This document shows, piece by piece, positions 49,597-61,512 of a stretch of DNA of 64,000 bases. Both the position numbers and the translations under genes were made by a program. Origin of the DNA: Euonymus europaeus (taxonomy: Eukaryota > Streptophyta > Magnoliopsida > Celastrales > Celastraceae); NCBI GenBank assembly GCA_963580455.1, contig OY756957.1:20377001-20441000 (forward strand), in the 5' to 3' direction. The stretch's first letter is position 1; every line of letters begins with the position of its first letter. The notes under the pieces are model-generated. The model was not told the origin of the DNA. It saw only the letters and a list, made by a program, of their open reading frames with translations, and searched no databases.

Positions 49597-52500
49597 CTAC
49601 ACACACGTATCTGAATCTCCGAACAACTCCGGGTACCTTTCCATCATTCGAGACTCCAACTCCCAAGTTGCTTCTTCAACTCCGTGGTACATCCACATCA
49701 CTTTTACCAATGGTATCACACTCGACCTCGTGACCTTGTTCTATCGGTCTAGAATCTTCACCGGGTGAAGAGTGTAGCTCCCATCTTGCTCAACTTCCAA
49801 CGTAGTCTAATCTATCACATGCGACGGATCCGGCTCATATTTCCGAAGCATAGATACATGGAATACATTGTGAACCTTCTCAAGCTTCGGTGGAAGTGCC
49901 AAACGGTACGCCACCGGTCCAACTGTCTCCAAAATCTCAAATGGCCCCACAAACCTCGGTGCCAACTTCCCATGCTTGCTATATCTCTGAATCCCTCGTC
50001 TCGGACTAACCTTCAAGAAAACCTTATCGCCTACAGCGAACTCCAAAGGTCTCCTCCTCCGGTCAGCATAAGACTTATGTCGGCTCTGTGCGGTGATCAA
50101 CCGCTTCCGTATCTCATCAACTCTCTCTCGTGCTTCTTTGACCATCTCCGGTCCTGACACAACTTTCTCACCAACCTCTGCCCAACACAAAGGCGACCTA
50201 CAAGGCCTCCCGTAGAGCGCCTCATAAGGTGCCATCCCGATACTACTTTGGAAAGAGTTGTTATACACAAACTCCGCCAAATGTAAGTACCGATCCCAAC
50301 TTCCTCCAAAATCAACTACACATGCCCGTAGCATGTCCTCCAAAATCTGTATGGTTCTCTCACTCTGTCCATCACTCTGAGCATGATATGCTGTAGAGAA
50401 ATCCAACTTCGTTCCCAATGCCTCCTGTAAACTACTCCAGAATCTACCTGTGAACCTCGGGTCTCGGTCCGACACAATAGATAATGGAATTCCGTGAAGT
50501 CTCACAATCTCCTTGACATACATAGTACTCAAGGTCTCCAATGAATCCGTCTTGTTCATGGGTAAGAAGTGTGCAGACTTAGTTAATCTGTCCACTATCA
50601 CCCAAACCGCATCATGCCTCCTCTGAGTCATTGGCAATGCCGTCACAAAGTCCATTGTGATCTTCTCCCACTTCCATTCCGCTACTGGTAATGGTTGCAA
50701 CAATCCAGCTGGTCTCTGATGTTCTGCCTTCACTTGTTGGCAAGTAAGACACTTCGTCACAAATCTAGCAACATCGGCCTTCATACCCTTCCACCAGAAA
50801 CTCTGCTTCAAGTCTCGGTACATCTTCGTACCCCCAGGATGCATAGCAAACCAAGAATGATGTGCTTCCCTTAGAATCTCCTGTCTCAACTCATCATCTT
50901 CGGGAACCACTAACCTTCCCGCATATCGTACTCCACCATCATTCCCTCAAACCCATCCAAGACTCTCATCAATCACATCAAAGGTATGATCTCTGTTTTG
51001 TGCATCTATAACCTTCTGAACCATCATAGGTCTCGAAGTCATAGAACACAAATGCACCTTTTCCTCTTGACTCCTCAACTCCAATCCAAACTCATTGATT
51101 GTTTCCATAATTTTCCACTCATGCATGAATAGGCTAGCAACTCTATGCTTCCTACTCAATGCATCCGCAACCACATTTGCTTTACCAGGATGGTATTGTA
51201 AATTAAAATCAAAATCCTCTAAGTACTCCATCCACCGCCTTTGCCGTAAGTTCAACTCCTTTTGGGTGAATAGGTACTTAAGGCTTTTGTGATCCGAGAA
51301 CACCTCAAACGTCTCTCCGTAGAGATAGTACCTCCATTGCTTAAGAGCAAATACTACTGCCGCCAACTCCAGATCATGCACTGGATAGTTCCTCTCATGT
51401 GTCTTCAGCAACCTAGAACCATACTCTATTACTCGGCCCTGCTGCATCAACACACAACCCAACCCAACTCCAGATGCATCACAATACACCTGATAGCCAA
51501 CATTCCTCTCCGGAACTACTAACACTGGAGGTGTTGTCAACCTTTTCTTCAACTCTTCAAATGCGACCTCACACTCGTCTGTCCACACAAACGGCGTACC
51601 CTTCTTCGTGAGCTGCGTCATCGGCGAAGCAACTCTTGAGAAGTCCTCAATAAACCTCCGGTAGTATCCTGCCAATCCTAGGAAACTCCGGATCTCAGTC
51701 ACATTCTTCGGCCTCTCCCAATTCAAAACTGACTCAACTTTGGAGTAGTCAACCGCTATGCCTTCTTGAGTGATCACATGGCCTAGGAACTTCACTTTCG
51801 TAGCCCAAAATTCACACTTACTCAATTTAGCATACAGTTGATTCTCCCTCAACGTCTGTAACACTACCCTCAAGTGTTCCTCATGCTCTTCCTCCGTAGG
51901 AGAATAAATCAATATATCATCAATAAACACCACTACAAACTTGTCCAAAAACGGTCGAAGAACCCTTTGCATTAGGTCCATGAATACCGCCGGGGCATTT
52001 GTCAACCCAAACGGCATCACAAGGAACTCATAATGTCCATAACGAGTTCTAAACGCTGTTTTCTGGATATCCTCATCTTTAATCCTCAACTGATGATAAC
52101 CCGACCTCAAGTCAATCTTAGAGAAATGCCTAGCACCTCTCAATTGGTCAAACAAGTCATTGATCCTAGGCAATGGATACTTATTCCTCACTGTAACCTT
52201 ATTCAACTGCCTATAATCAATACACATCCTCAAACTTCCGTCTTTCTTCTTGACGAACAACACCGGTGCTCCCCACGGGGACACACTCGGTCTAATGAAC
52301 CCCAAGTCTAGCAACTCCTCTAATTGAGAACTCAACTCCTTCAACTTTGCTGGAGCCATCCGATACGGCGGAATCGAAATCGGTTTGATGTTCGGATGTA
52401 ACTCGATAGCAAAGTCAATATCCCTCTTCGGAGGTAATCCCGGCAACTCCTCCGGAAATACATCCATAAACTCCTCCACTATCAATATCGGTGTACCTAC

Positions 52501-52941
52501 ATCACCCTTAGGCGCCGAAGTCACTAAACTTGCAACTCTACAATCTTGGTACGAAGGATTATCCATGAAATGTGGGCATGGAATCCCTTTCGATCCCCTC
52601 AACTGAATCACTCCTCCCTCGGGTACTCTAAGAGTAATCTTCGTCTCCCAGAAGTCAAGCAACCCTTGGTGCTTCGTCAACCAATCAACTCCAAGAATCA
52701 CATCAAAATCCTGGAAATCTAATACATACAAGTCGGCTTTCAGAGATATTTCTCCAAACCGACACTCACATCCGAACACCACCCCCTCTAGCATGGTGAA
52801 GTGTCCAAATGGCGAGGACACCATAAACATTCTCCTAATCGGCGAAATCTCCACCGCTAGTGCGTTCGCTAACGAACTAGTAATAAACGACAAAGTAGCT
52901 CCTGAATCACACAAAACTCTTGCCCAACTATTCGAAATCAA
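49597..52941 (-). pseudogene. Gypsy pol, copy 2, better preserved but interrupted
   Basis: Same organisation as copy 1 and near-identical to it; I count about ten amino-acid differences in the 664-codon protease-RT-RNase H part (50947-52941). RT keeps canonical words that copy 1 has lost ([10 protein letters not shown] and KKKDGSLR). After the shared TGA at 50947-50949, the integrase runs uninterrupted for 367 codons (49807-50910) with H18, H24, C54 and C57 of the zinc-binding domain and D87, D148, E184 of the core; the D148-E184 spacing is the expected 35 residues. A private TAG replaces a Trp codon right after SHVID (49807), where copy 1 still has Trp. The shared TAG after ILDR is at 49741-49743, and the chromodomain-like tail ends at 49597. 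Three stops in all make it a pseudogene unless readthrough occurs. Confidence 0.93.
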
Positions 52942-52949
52942 GAATGTAC

Positions 52950-53578
52950 CTAGGCCACTCCACTCAAGTAATAGAACACAAACTTCACCCGTCTCTCATC
53001 GGGTATCTCAAGAGTGTCCATTCTCATACTCCGCTGGTTGAACCACTCCTCCGCCCCCACACCCGTTCCATCTCCAGAAAATGTTGGAGGAGTAGTCCTC
53101 CTCAATTGGTCCACCTCATACATCCCTCTCCCAGCTCTAGGTACTGCTGCTACCTCAGTTGTAGCCTCTGGTACCACTCCCTCAGCACGAGTGCCAGTAG
53201 CACCCATCGCCTGAGCCACTGCCTGAGCTATGGTCTGCGCCTGTGTCTGCACCATACTCATCATAAAACTAGTAAGACTCTCCATTGTCACTGGTTGCCC
53301 CCCTGTAGTAACAGAGTAACAGGAGCAACCTGCACCTCAGGTGGTGCCTGCTGATCATCACTCTCCAACGGTAGTCCCTCTTGAACTATCTCTTCCTCTC
53401 TCAACTCCGGATCCACATTCGGAACCGAATCCTCAGTGCTAGGAGTGCCTCTTGTGACACGTTCCACCCCAACACTACGGCCTCTACCTCGGCCCCTACC
53501 AACTCCCCGTCGGCCTCTGCCACGAGGTACTACAGTCCCATTCTCGGACCTGGTAGTTCTACGGGTATTCATCTGCAT
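52950..53578 (-). pseudogene. Gypsy gag, copy 2, truncated and frameshifted
   Basis: Equivalent to 46586-47214: Arg-Gly-rich N-terminus (53288-53578), the same frame change at a G6 run near 53303, and the start of the Gag core ending after [10 protein letters not shown], followed at once by the protease edge. The missing Gag segment and zinc knuckle are absent at exactly the same junction as in copy 1. Both copies therefore descend from an already deleted element. Confidence 0.88.
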
Positions 53579-53732
53579 GGCAAACAGACAATACCATTTA
53601 ACCCACTACTCAAATGAGGATTTGAGGGGAAAAGAAAACATACCGGATCAGTAGCAGTCGTTACATGGCCTGGATATACTACTCTACAACTAGGACCCAA
53701 CACCCCAGATCCTATAAAGAGCCGTAAACCTC

Positions 53733-53744
53733 GCTCTGATACCA
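53733..53744 (-). other. tRNA-iMet primer binding site, gypsy copy 2
   Basis: Minus strand TGGTATCAGAGC, three bases from the edge of the right LTR, which is thereby the 5' LTR of copy 2. Confidence 0.93.
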
Positions 53745-53747
53745 AAT

Positions 53748-55806
53748 TGTCACGCCCCGTTTCCGGAAACGCGACTGGGTGCTCTCTCCGCACCCTTCCT
53801 AGGTCACTAGTGTGAACATCCGGGATCAACCGAAAATCCGGCGGCAACTCCCCGTATATCGGAGAGCGCCCACCTGCATCAGAAACGCAGCAACAACAAC
53901 ATCACACTAGCAACCTAGCAAACATAGGCCTCGGGCCTCAACCACATGCAATCCTGACCCTAGGCCTCAGGCCATCCACTACCAGCATGCACAAACTGAT
54001 GGCATCACATATAAATCAACACACAGATTTATAAAACATCAAATATAACCATAAATCAACATCTACATCCACATACAAGCACCACAGTGCCAAATGGTTA
54101 TATTCTCTCAACAAAGATATACTACGTACACCCACATGCATAGAGTATATCTCTAGCACCCTATTCTATCCAGGGCCATCCATGTCATGACCTGCTCACC
54201 GATCCGCAGCACCAGTACCCGTACCAGTGTCTCCTGTGGAAGGAAGAAAGTAAAGGAGTGAGCTAGAAGCTCAGTAGGGTATGAAGTAAACATCAATATA
54301 AGCTGAACCAAAGGAAAGTAATGCATCAATATGTTCCTACCACATGAACGTATACTCAACAATTCACATCAACATTTACCCGGATAACCCCTTCGGAGCA
54401 TAACAACCACAATATCATTGCAACTCAATGAAATATTGCACGGGAGCAAGCTCACCACAACCAACCACTCCTAGGATCATCCGGTTGCGTGAACCTATCA
54501 CGCCCGCACCCCACAAGGCAAGTCACTCTTGACCTTACCCCTAGTGCGTTATCCTACTTGGAGTTCACATGACTCAGTGGTAACTCTCATCACCTCGTCA
54601 TCCCCCCAAGTAGCTTTCAAGAAACCTAAAGGTTCCCGAGTCCATACCCGGTCCCCCATGCAACTCTAATGCATTATGTCATGACATGCTGAATAGATAT
54701 ATATATGAACAACCCACATATATATATACATAACTACCATGATGCATGAACGAAAATCACATCGTGTCCATAGGAGATGGAACACACACACTTGGGTCAT
54801 GCAACATCAAGAATCAACAAGAATCACAATTAGGGTTCGTTTCCCCTTAGGAGCAATTAAGGCGGAAACACAAATGGAACGACCAATGAGGAATCGAAAA
54901 GCTCTTTACATATCGAAAACGAATGATAGAAAGTATGGTTGGAAATCCCCTACCTCGTGTCGAGTAAATTACCACAATTTCCCAAATTTCGTTCCTAGGG
55001 TTTCGGTTTGCCCAAACCTACAAGGTGGCATAACCGAACCCTCAAAAGCATCAATAAACAACCAACAACTCATATAAACATCAATTAAAATCAATAAACT
55101 CGAAATCACTTACTTCTCTCTCTAGAAATTTCATCCAAAAATCCTCCAACTCACTCCAAGCTCAACTCAACTCCAAAACACAAACCAATCTACATAAACA
55201 TCCAAAATCAACCTATAAACAACATATCCAAAGCATAGCACCCAACTCTTCAAGAATCTAGCGAATCTAGAAAAACCTAGAATTTCCAAAAACTAAGAAA
55301 AACTTACCAAATCACTTGAATCAACCTTGAATCTTCCTTGCTTAGCTTCAAGGATCATCAATCCACAATCTCCAAGTCAATCTCTTGCCAAAATCTCCTT
55401 CTCTCTCTTCTTCTCTCTCACTTTCTCTCTCTAGTCGGGCTCCCAAGAAGAAAATATGCAGGAAATGTCTGAAACTAAGCTTAAAAACTGATTTCCCGAT
55501 AACCGTCCGGACGCCCCAAGTGACCGTCCGGACGCTTCACTGTTCTCTCAACACTCTGCCCACCTCGTAGGCTTAACCGTCCGGACGCCTCGTTAGACCG
55601 TCCAGACGGTCTACTGTTCACAGCACCAAAATTTTCTCTAAAAATGAATCTGCCCCAGTTCCTTCACAAACCGTCCGGACGGCTATTTTAACCGTCCGGA
55701 CGGTTCCTGTTTTCCAGAAACCCAGTTTTTCTCACTTTTATTTTTTGTCTCGGTTCAAGTTTCGATTTGATATATTACGGGCCCGAAACGGACATGTATA
55801 CTAAAA
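53748..55806 (-). repeat. Right gypsy LTR, outer end deleted
   Basis: Starts TGTCACGCCCC and follows its sisters to the word gtatactaaaa, then jumps to taattttc of the flanking copia LTR. The terminal stretch present in the other two LTRs (112 bases after that AAAA in the middle copy, up to the C before the last A) is missing. The join reads AAAATA, which is what remains if sequence between AAAA in the LTR and AAAA (last LTR base plus target duplication AAATA) is removed. CT tract at 55395-55432 and palindrome cluster at 55503-55703 are intact. Confidence 0.93.
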
Positions 55807-56109
55807 TAATTTTCAAAACAAGAATCAAGTCAATCAGAGATCATATGAATAAGGTATGACAATTCAACCAACGTGCGCACAGTGTGATGTTTGAACAATT
55901 TTTGTAGTGCGAAAATGAACAAGTCCAAAATCATCAAATTCATATCAAATATGATCAAACATGATTCCAAAGATATATAATGAAGCTTAAATTAGTAGAG
56001 AAAATACATTTCATGATTCATCCAAATTCATCCAAATATAAGCACAATCAAATAGTCCAATACGTATTTTGCATCAAAACATAAATGTAGGACATATGGT
56101 CCAACAATC
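55807..56109 (-). mobile_element. Right part of the copia 3' LTR
   Basis: Ends gtccaaca at 56109, so the element-sense LTR starts TGTTGGAC, a common copia LTR start. A polypurine tract follows immediately at 56110, fixing this as the inner edge of the 3' LTR of the minus-strand copia element. Its other part is inferred to be 39481-41022, displaced by the gypsy complex. Confidence 0.75.
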
Positions 56110-56123
56110 TCCCCCTTTTTGAT
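56110..56123 (-). other. Copia polypurine tract next to the 3' LTR
   Basis: Minus strand AAAAAGGGGGAGAT, directly abutting the LTR edge at 56109. It is the primer site for plus-strand synthesis. Confidence 0.88.
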
Positions 56124-56760
56124 GTTTACAAAAATGCATGATGTTAAAAAAAGGGCTATTTGATACCAATTGAATTTGGATACCAAACGTCATGCATAAA
56201 GTGAGCAAAATTATATCTCCATTTTGAAATCAAATAAAATTCGAGACAATTTGTAAAATTTTCAAAATCTTATGATGCTCACCCTCACTTTAAGCTTCCT
56301 ACTCTCCCTTAACATGGCAAGCTCACTCCCCCATAAGTTGTGCAACTAATATGCATTTTTAATCAAATCATATGCACTTTTTCGTCAATTATCTCTCCCC
56401 CTTTTTGTAAGAACTCAAAAAGGTGAGGAAATAGGGGTAATGCAACTTCAAAAACAATGAATGGTTTAACTCAATGAAGTGCATCAACTAATGCTTCCTA
56501 AGCCATGTAAAAACATTGAATGCATAGCTTGAAAATCATTCAAAATACCAATTAAAAATCAAATATGTTTTCAAGCTCATATATGCTAGCAAGGAATACC
56601 ATTAACATGGAAACAATCATGGATCATCATTTAAGCAAGGAATCACATCAAACACATAAGAGTTTATTTGGGAACTCCCCCTACACATGTGCATCTCATT
56701 CAAATAAATATATATAACCAATCGAGATGTATCACATGCAATCAAGTAAAGACCATGCAT
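56124..56760 (-). other. Copia 3' noncoding region with extra polypurine-like tracts
   Basis: About 640 bp between the pol stop and the polypurine tract, without a gene. Besides the main tract there is a near copy at 56391-56406 (plus strand atctctccccctttttg) and shorter ones near 56313, 56327 and 56674. A long 3' region with multiplied polypurine tracts is a described trait of Sireviruses and supports that lineage. Confidence 0.7.
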
Positions 56761-59322
56761 TCAAGGTGCATCAATCAATCCTAATGCATCTCTTAATTTT
56801 ATAAACCTATCCTTAGCTAATGGTTTTGTAAATAAATCGACAATATTGTGTTCTCCTTCAACTTGTTCAAGCACAATGTTTCCTTTAGCTACATGATCTC
56901 TTATAAAATGATGTCTAATCTCAATGTGTTTGGCCTTTCCATGATGAACCGGATTCTTAGATAAATGGATTGCACTAATGTTGTCACATTGAATAAGTGT
57001 GCTATCAAATGACATATTAAAATCAATCAATTGTTGTTTAATCCATAGAATTTGTGCAACACAACTACCTATGGCCATGTATTCGGCTTTGGTTGTACTT
57101 AGAGAAACACAAGTTTGTTTCTTTGAAAATCAAGATATAAGCATGTTCCCTAGGTATTGGCATGTACCACTTGTACTTTTCCTATCGATTCTACAACCTC
57201 CATAATCGGCATCACTAAAAGCATGCAAGTCAAATGAGGATTTTCTATCATACCATAACCCTAAGGTTGGTGTATCTTTCAAATATCTCAATATCCTCAT
57301 AACGGCCGTTAAGTGTGATTCTTTAGGATTAGATTGATATCTAGCACACATACACACACTAAACATGATATCTGGCCTAGATGCGGTCAAATAAAGTAAA
57401 ATTTCCAATCATAGACCTATACATCTTTTTATCCACCTCTTTGCTTTTAAGGTCGACTTCTAATTTAGATGTCACCCCCATTGGTGTAGAACATCCTTTA
57501 GAAAAATCCATACCAAACCTATTAAGCAAGTCATAAGTGTATTTAGTTTGACTTATGTGAATGCCATGTAAGGTTTGTCTAATTTGCAATCCTAGAAAAT
57601 ATGTTAACTCACCCATCATAGACATTTCAAATTCACTTTTCATGCACATAGCAAATTCATCACACATTGATTCCAAAGTAGCACCAAATATAATGTCATC
57701 CACATATATTTGCACAATCAACAAGTCATCGCCTTTGCATTTAGTAAACAAAGTATTATCAATACTAGCACAAGAAAAATCATTTTCTAACAAGAATTTA
57801 CTAAGTCTCTCATACCATGCCCTAGGTGCTTGCTTTAAGCCATACAATGCCTTGTCTAATTTATAAACATGATTAGGGTATTCTTTAGATTCAAAATCCG
57901 GAGGTTGTTTAACATACTCTTCCTCATTTATCACACCATTCAAGAAAGCACTCTTAACATCCATTTGAAAAAGTTTAAAACCCTTATAGCATGCAAAAGC
58001 TAATAAGAGTCTAATGGCCTCCAACCTTGCAACCGGTGCAAAGGTTTCTTCATAATCTATACCCTCTTCTTGACAATAACCTTGAGCTACTAGCCTAGCC
58101 TTATTCCAAGTCACTTCACCATTCTCATTCATCTTATTTCTAAACACCCATTTGGTTCCAATAATGGTGTGGTCTCTAGGTTTTGGAACAAGTGTCCAAA
58201 CCTTGCTTCTTTCAAATTGTTCAAGTTCTTCATGCATAGCAAAAATCCAATCTTCATCAATTAAAACATCTTTTACATTCTTAGGTTCTATCATAGATAT
58301 CATAGCATAAAGATTTAAAGGATGAGAGTTGACCGTCGAATTCAATCTTGATCTTGTTTGAATGCCTTTTGAGAAGTCTCTAATGATAAGCTCTTTAGGA
58401 TGCATGTGTTTGTCCTTCTTTTGAAGCCTATTTCCTTGATTATTAGAGCTGCCCGATTGTATATCATTACCATGCTCATCATGATCTTCATTATTAGACA
58501 TAGGTTCCACTTGGTTTTCTTGATTTGATGTAGCATCATTTGAGATTTCCATCTCCTTCAAGCTTCCCAGCAATAAATCATCACCCTCTTTTATTTGTAG
58601 ATCATGACCACCATTAGAGCGTGAACTCCTTGGATGATCTAGCCCTTCAAAACCTGAAATTTCTTCTTCTACAAGCACATTTGGATCAAGTGAAAACATG
58701 TCATCGAATTTAACATGCACACTTTCTTCCACAACCTTAGACTTATCATTAAAAACTCTATAAGCTCTAGAATGAGTAGAATAACCAAGAAATATACCAA
58801 TTTCACTCTTAGCATCAAACTTATGAAGATTGTTTTTTGTATTCAAAATATAACATTTACAACCAAACACTCTAAAATAGTCAACTTTAGGCTTCCTAGC
58901 ATACAAGAGCTCATATGGAGTCTTTTTCAAAATCTTTCTAATAGACAACCTATTAGAGACATAACATGCATTATTTATAGCTTCGGCCCAAAAGTGTTTC
59001 GGTAAGGCATATTCAAGCATCATGGTTCTACCTAACTCTTGTAGTGTCCTATTTTTCCTTTCAACAACTCTATTTTGTTGTGGTGTTCTAGGTGCACTAA
59101 AATTATGTGTAATACCATAAGAGTCACATAAAACATCAAATCCATAGTTTTCAAATTCACCTCCATGGTCACTCCCAATTTTGGAAACATGCAATTCATG
59201 CTCATTTTGCACTCTTTTAATGAAAGATTTAAACTCATGTAATGCATCACTTTTATGAGCTAAAAACAAACACAAAGTAAATCTTGAATAATCATCAACA
59301 ATAACAAATGCATAATACTTGC
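56761..59322 (-). pseudogene. Copia pol: integrase core, RT and RNase H, broken (Sirevirus-like)
   Basis: The main open part (57377 to the LTR edge at 59322) holds the integrase core from YYAFVIVDDYSRF, with the second catalytic Asp in GSDHGGEF and Glu in VVERKNR 35 residues later, a variable linker, and reverse transcriptase with KLFQMDVKSAFLNG and YVDD. The frame shifts just after MIGN near 57393 through one extra base, and RNase H continues from LLYLTASRPDIMFSV with SDADYGG. A TGA at 57130-57132 replaces the Trp expected before FSKKQ. The C-terminal part (56761-57078) includes KAEYMAIGSC, HIEIRHHFIRDH and LFTKPLAKDRF, the normal end of copia RNase H. The N-terminal part lies beyond the inserted LTR, from 61513. 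The RT and RNase H wording is of the Sire lineage. Confidence 0.92.
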
Positions 59323-61512
59323 TGTGAAACCCCAACCCAAAAATATTAAGTATGGCTAAATTTTGGGTTATAAGTTTTTGGAAATGGATTCGAAGAAGTT
59401 ACGGACCACTTGAGTGGTATAAAACCGTAAAGAATCGTTTTGAGCTTGCTTCGGTAAATGGGTCATAACTTTTAGTGTAAATGTTCTTTTCGGGCCCATA
59501 ATATATCAAATCGAAGCTTAGACCGAGATAGAAAATAAATTTGAGAAAAAACTGGGTTTCTGTGAAGAGTAATCCATCCGGACGGATATGCCTAAACGGA
59601 AGGCAGAAGGGTTCTATGAATAGTAATCCGTCCGGACGGATAATTGGGCATCCGAATGGATATGCCTAGAGTGAGGGCAGTGGGTTATGAGAATAGTAAT
59701 CCGTCCGGATGGATGCTTAGGGCGTCCGGATGACTATCGGGAAATTTGATATTAAGGCCAGAATTTAGGCATTTCTGCCATTACCAACCTTGGGGAAATC
59801 CGAATAGAGAGAGAAAGAGAGAGAGAAGAAGAGAGAGAAGGAGGTTTTAGCAAGAGTTTGGCTTGGGGATTGTGGATTGGTGACCCTTGAAGTCAAATAA
59901 GGAAGATTCAAGCTTGTTCTTGGAGATTTGGTAAGTTTTTCATAGTTTTTGGAATTTCTAGGTTTTTCTAGATTCGTTTGATTCTTAGGGAGATGAGTTC
60001 TACGCTTTAGATATGTGGATTATAGGTTGATTTTGGATGTTTATGTAGATTGATTTATGATTTGGAGTTGATTTGAGCTTGGGTTGAGATTGAAGATTTT
60101 TGGAGGAAATTCTAGAGAGAGAAGGTTAGTCTCTCTTGGATTTTGTATTTGAATTGTTATTGTTATGATAAATGTGTGTTATTGACATGTATATATGGAT
60201 TGGAATGATGAAATATGGTTAGGTTGGTGAAAGGGGGATTTAAACCCTAATTCTTGGAATTTGGAATTGTGTGTTGTGCTCAACTTGAGGTAGGGATTCT
60301 TAACCCATTTTCATTTTCTATCGTATTGTTTTTCTCTAAAGAGCGGTTGAAATTCTTCATTGGTCTTTATTAATTGTGTTCTTGCCTAAATTGTTCCTTA
60401 GGAAGAACAAACCTTCTTGTTGATTATTGATGAATTTGCATACCCTTTGAATGCTTAATCATCTATTGGGCATGATAAACCTTGTTCATGCATCATGTAG
60501 TTATGTATATATATAGGATTGTTATATATACGAGCTTCTTTTACATGACATTATTGGACATGAATTATAGATGCATTGGGTCTACGAGTATGGACTCGTA
60601 GTATCCTTAGGTTATACTTTTGTGATGATGTTGGATACCGAATGGACACATTGTTGCCGGAATCGGGATTTCCATTATGTAGGTGCACCTATAGTCGTTT
60701 CGGGGCAAAGTGCAAGGGTTCCGATGATTTTCCAGAATATTCGTTACCTGGTGTCAGGCGCCGTAGGGTGTAGCCCGAGGTTATGCATTGTTGTAACATT
60801 TTAGGATGTCATGTTGCTGCATTGAGCTTGTTTCAATATTAAGCCTTTACGTTCTTTATGATTCGTTTTATTTTCCCTACTGAGCCTCCTGCTCACCCTA
60901 TTCTTTTCCTGTATCCTTCAGGTGAGACTGGTGCTGAGACTCAGGCTGCGGATCAGTAGGAGGCGTCGTGACATGGAAGGCCACCCTAGGAGCACTAGGA
61001 TTTGTGTTTGGTTGTTGAGAACCTTGGTTATGAATTAAGTACATATAGTACTTTTATTGGTTGTCTATTATGTTGTTTAAATACCTTTTCGGTATGTTGG
61101 ATGGATGGTCGGGAGGTATGCCGTGTGATCGGGACTCCCGTACCTGGATAGTGGACCTTGGGTTCGGATTGATAGACTTTGATAGTCTTTGATGATATTA
61201 TTGATATGAATATTCTTTGCTTATTGATTGCATGTGATTAGGAGGCCTGAGGCCCTGCCTAGTGTGTGAATGTGGATAGATGGCCAGAGGCCCTGTTAGG
61301 CTGCGGAACTTCTCTGATTATTATTGATTATCTTTCACGTGTTAAGTGAGATGTGACTCCAGGTTGGCACCCTCCGATATACGGGGAGGTGCTGTCGGAT
61401 TTCTGATAGAATTCGAGGTTAGGATGGCGTGTGGTGAGGTCTATAGTGACGGAGTACACGCCTAAAGTGGCGCTCCCGGCTCTGTGCTTGGAATTTGGGA
61501 CGGGCCTTCAGA
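59323..61512 (+). mobile_element. Solo LTR of the gypsy family, inserted in copia integrase, opposite orientation
   Basis: Begins TGTGAAACCCC, the sense start of the same LTR family as at 41-56 kb, and shares its landmarks: the block ggtcataacttttag with cgggcccataatatatc near 59470-59510, CCGTCCGGACGG-like palindromes at 59572-59733, the GA tract at 59805-59844, and gatcagtagga...gtcgtgacatgg near 60950. It is well diverged from them. The coding sequence resumes beyond it at about 61513: Pol reads SLGGK on the right and YYAFVIVDDYSRF on the left. Flanks read CTTGC (59318-59322) and CTTCC (61513-61517), probably a target duplication with one change. The right end (cttcaga) has lost the usual CA. 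Short ORFs inside are not coding. Confidence 0.87.

Larger units (their letters stand above)
41023..55806 (-). mobile_element. Tandem gypsy complex: LTR-internal-LTR-internal-LTR (Tekay-like)
   Basis: Three LTRs of one family (41023-43195, 47383-49558, 53748-55806) alternate with two internal regions (43196-47382, 49559-53747), all on the minus strand. Each internal region has a polypurine tract next to the LTR on its left and a tRNA-iMet primer binding site next to the LTR on its right, so the middle LTR serves both copies. AAATA directly precedes the left LTR and is also readable at 55804-55808. One target duplication around the whole complex is expected if an inserted element was duplicated in place by unequal exchange. 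The chromodomain-like Pol C-terminus (Tekay/Del type) and the pol order protease-RT-RNase H-integrase support the lineage. Confidence 0.92.

Noticed and set aside
53569..53847. Minus-strand ORF across the primer binding site and LTR edge
   Set aside because: It spans the LTR-internal junction in front of gag and has no gag-like features.
41023..55806. Two independent gypsy insertions side by side
   Set aside because: They share one LTR, one outer target duplication, and identical internal lesions, which favours duplication of a single insertion.
60571..60804. Overlapping ORFs in the plus-strand solo LTR
   Set aside because: Two overlapping frames without motifs inside an LTR region that aligns with noncoding parts of sister LTRs.
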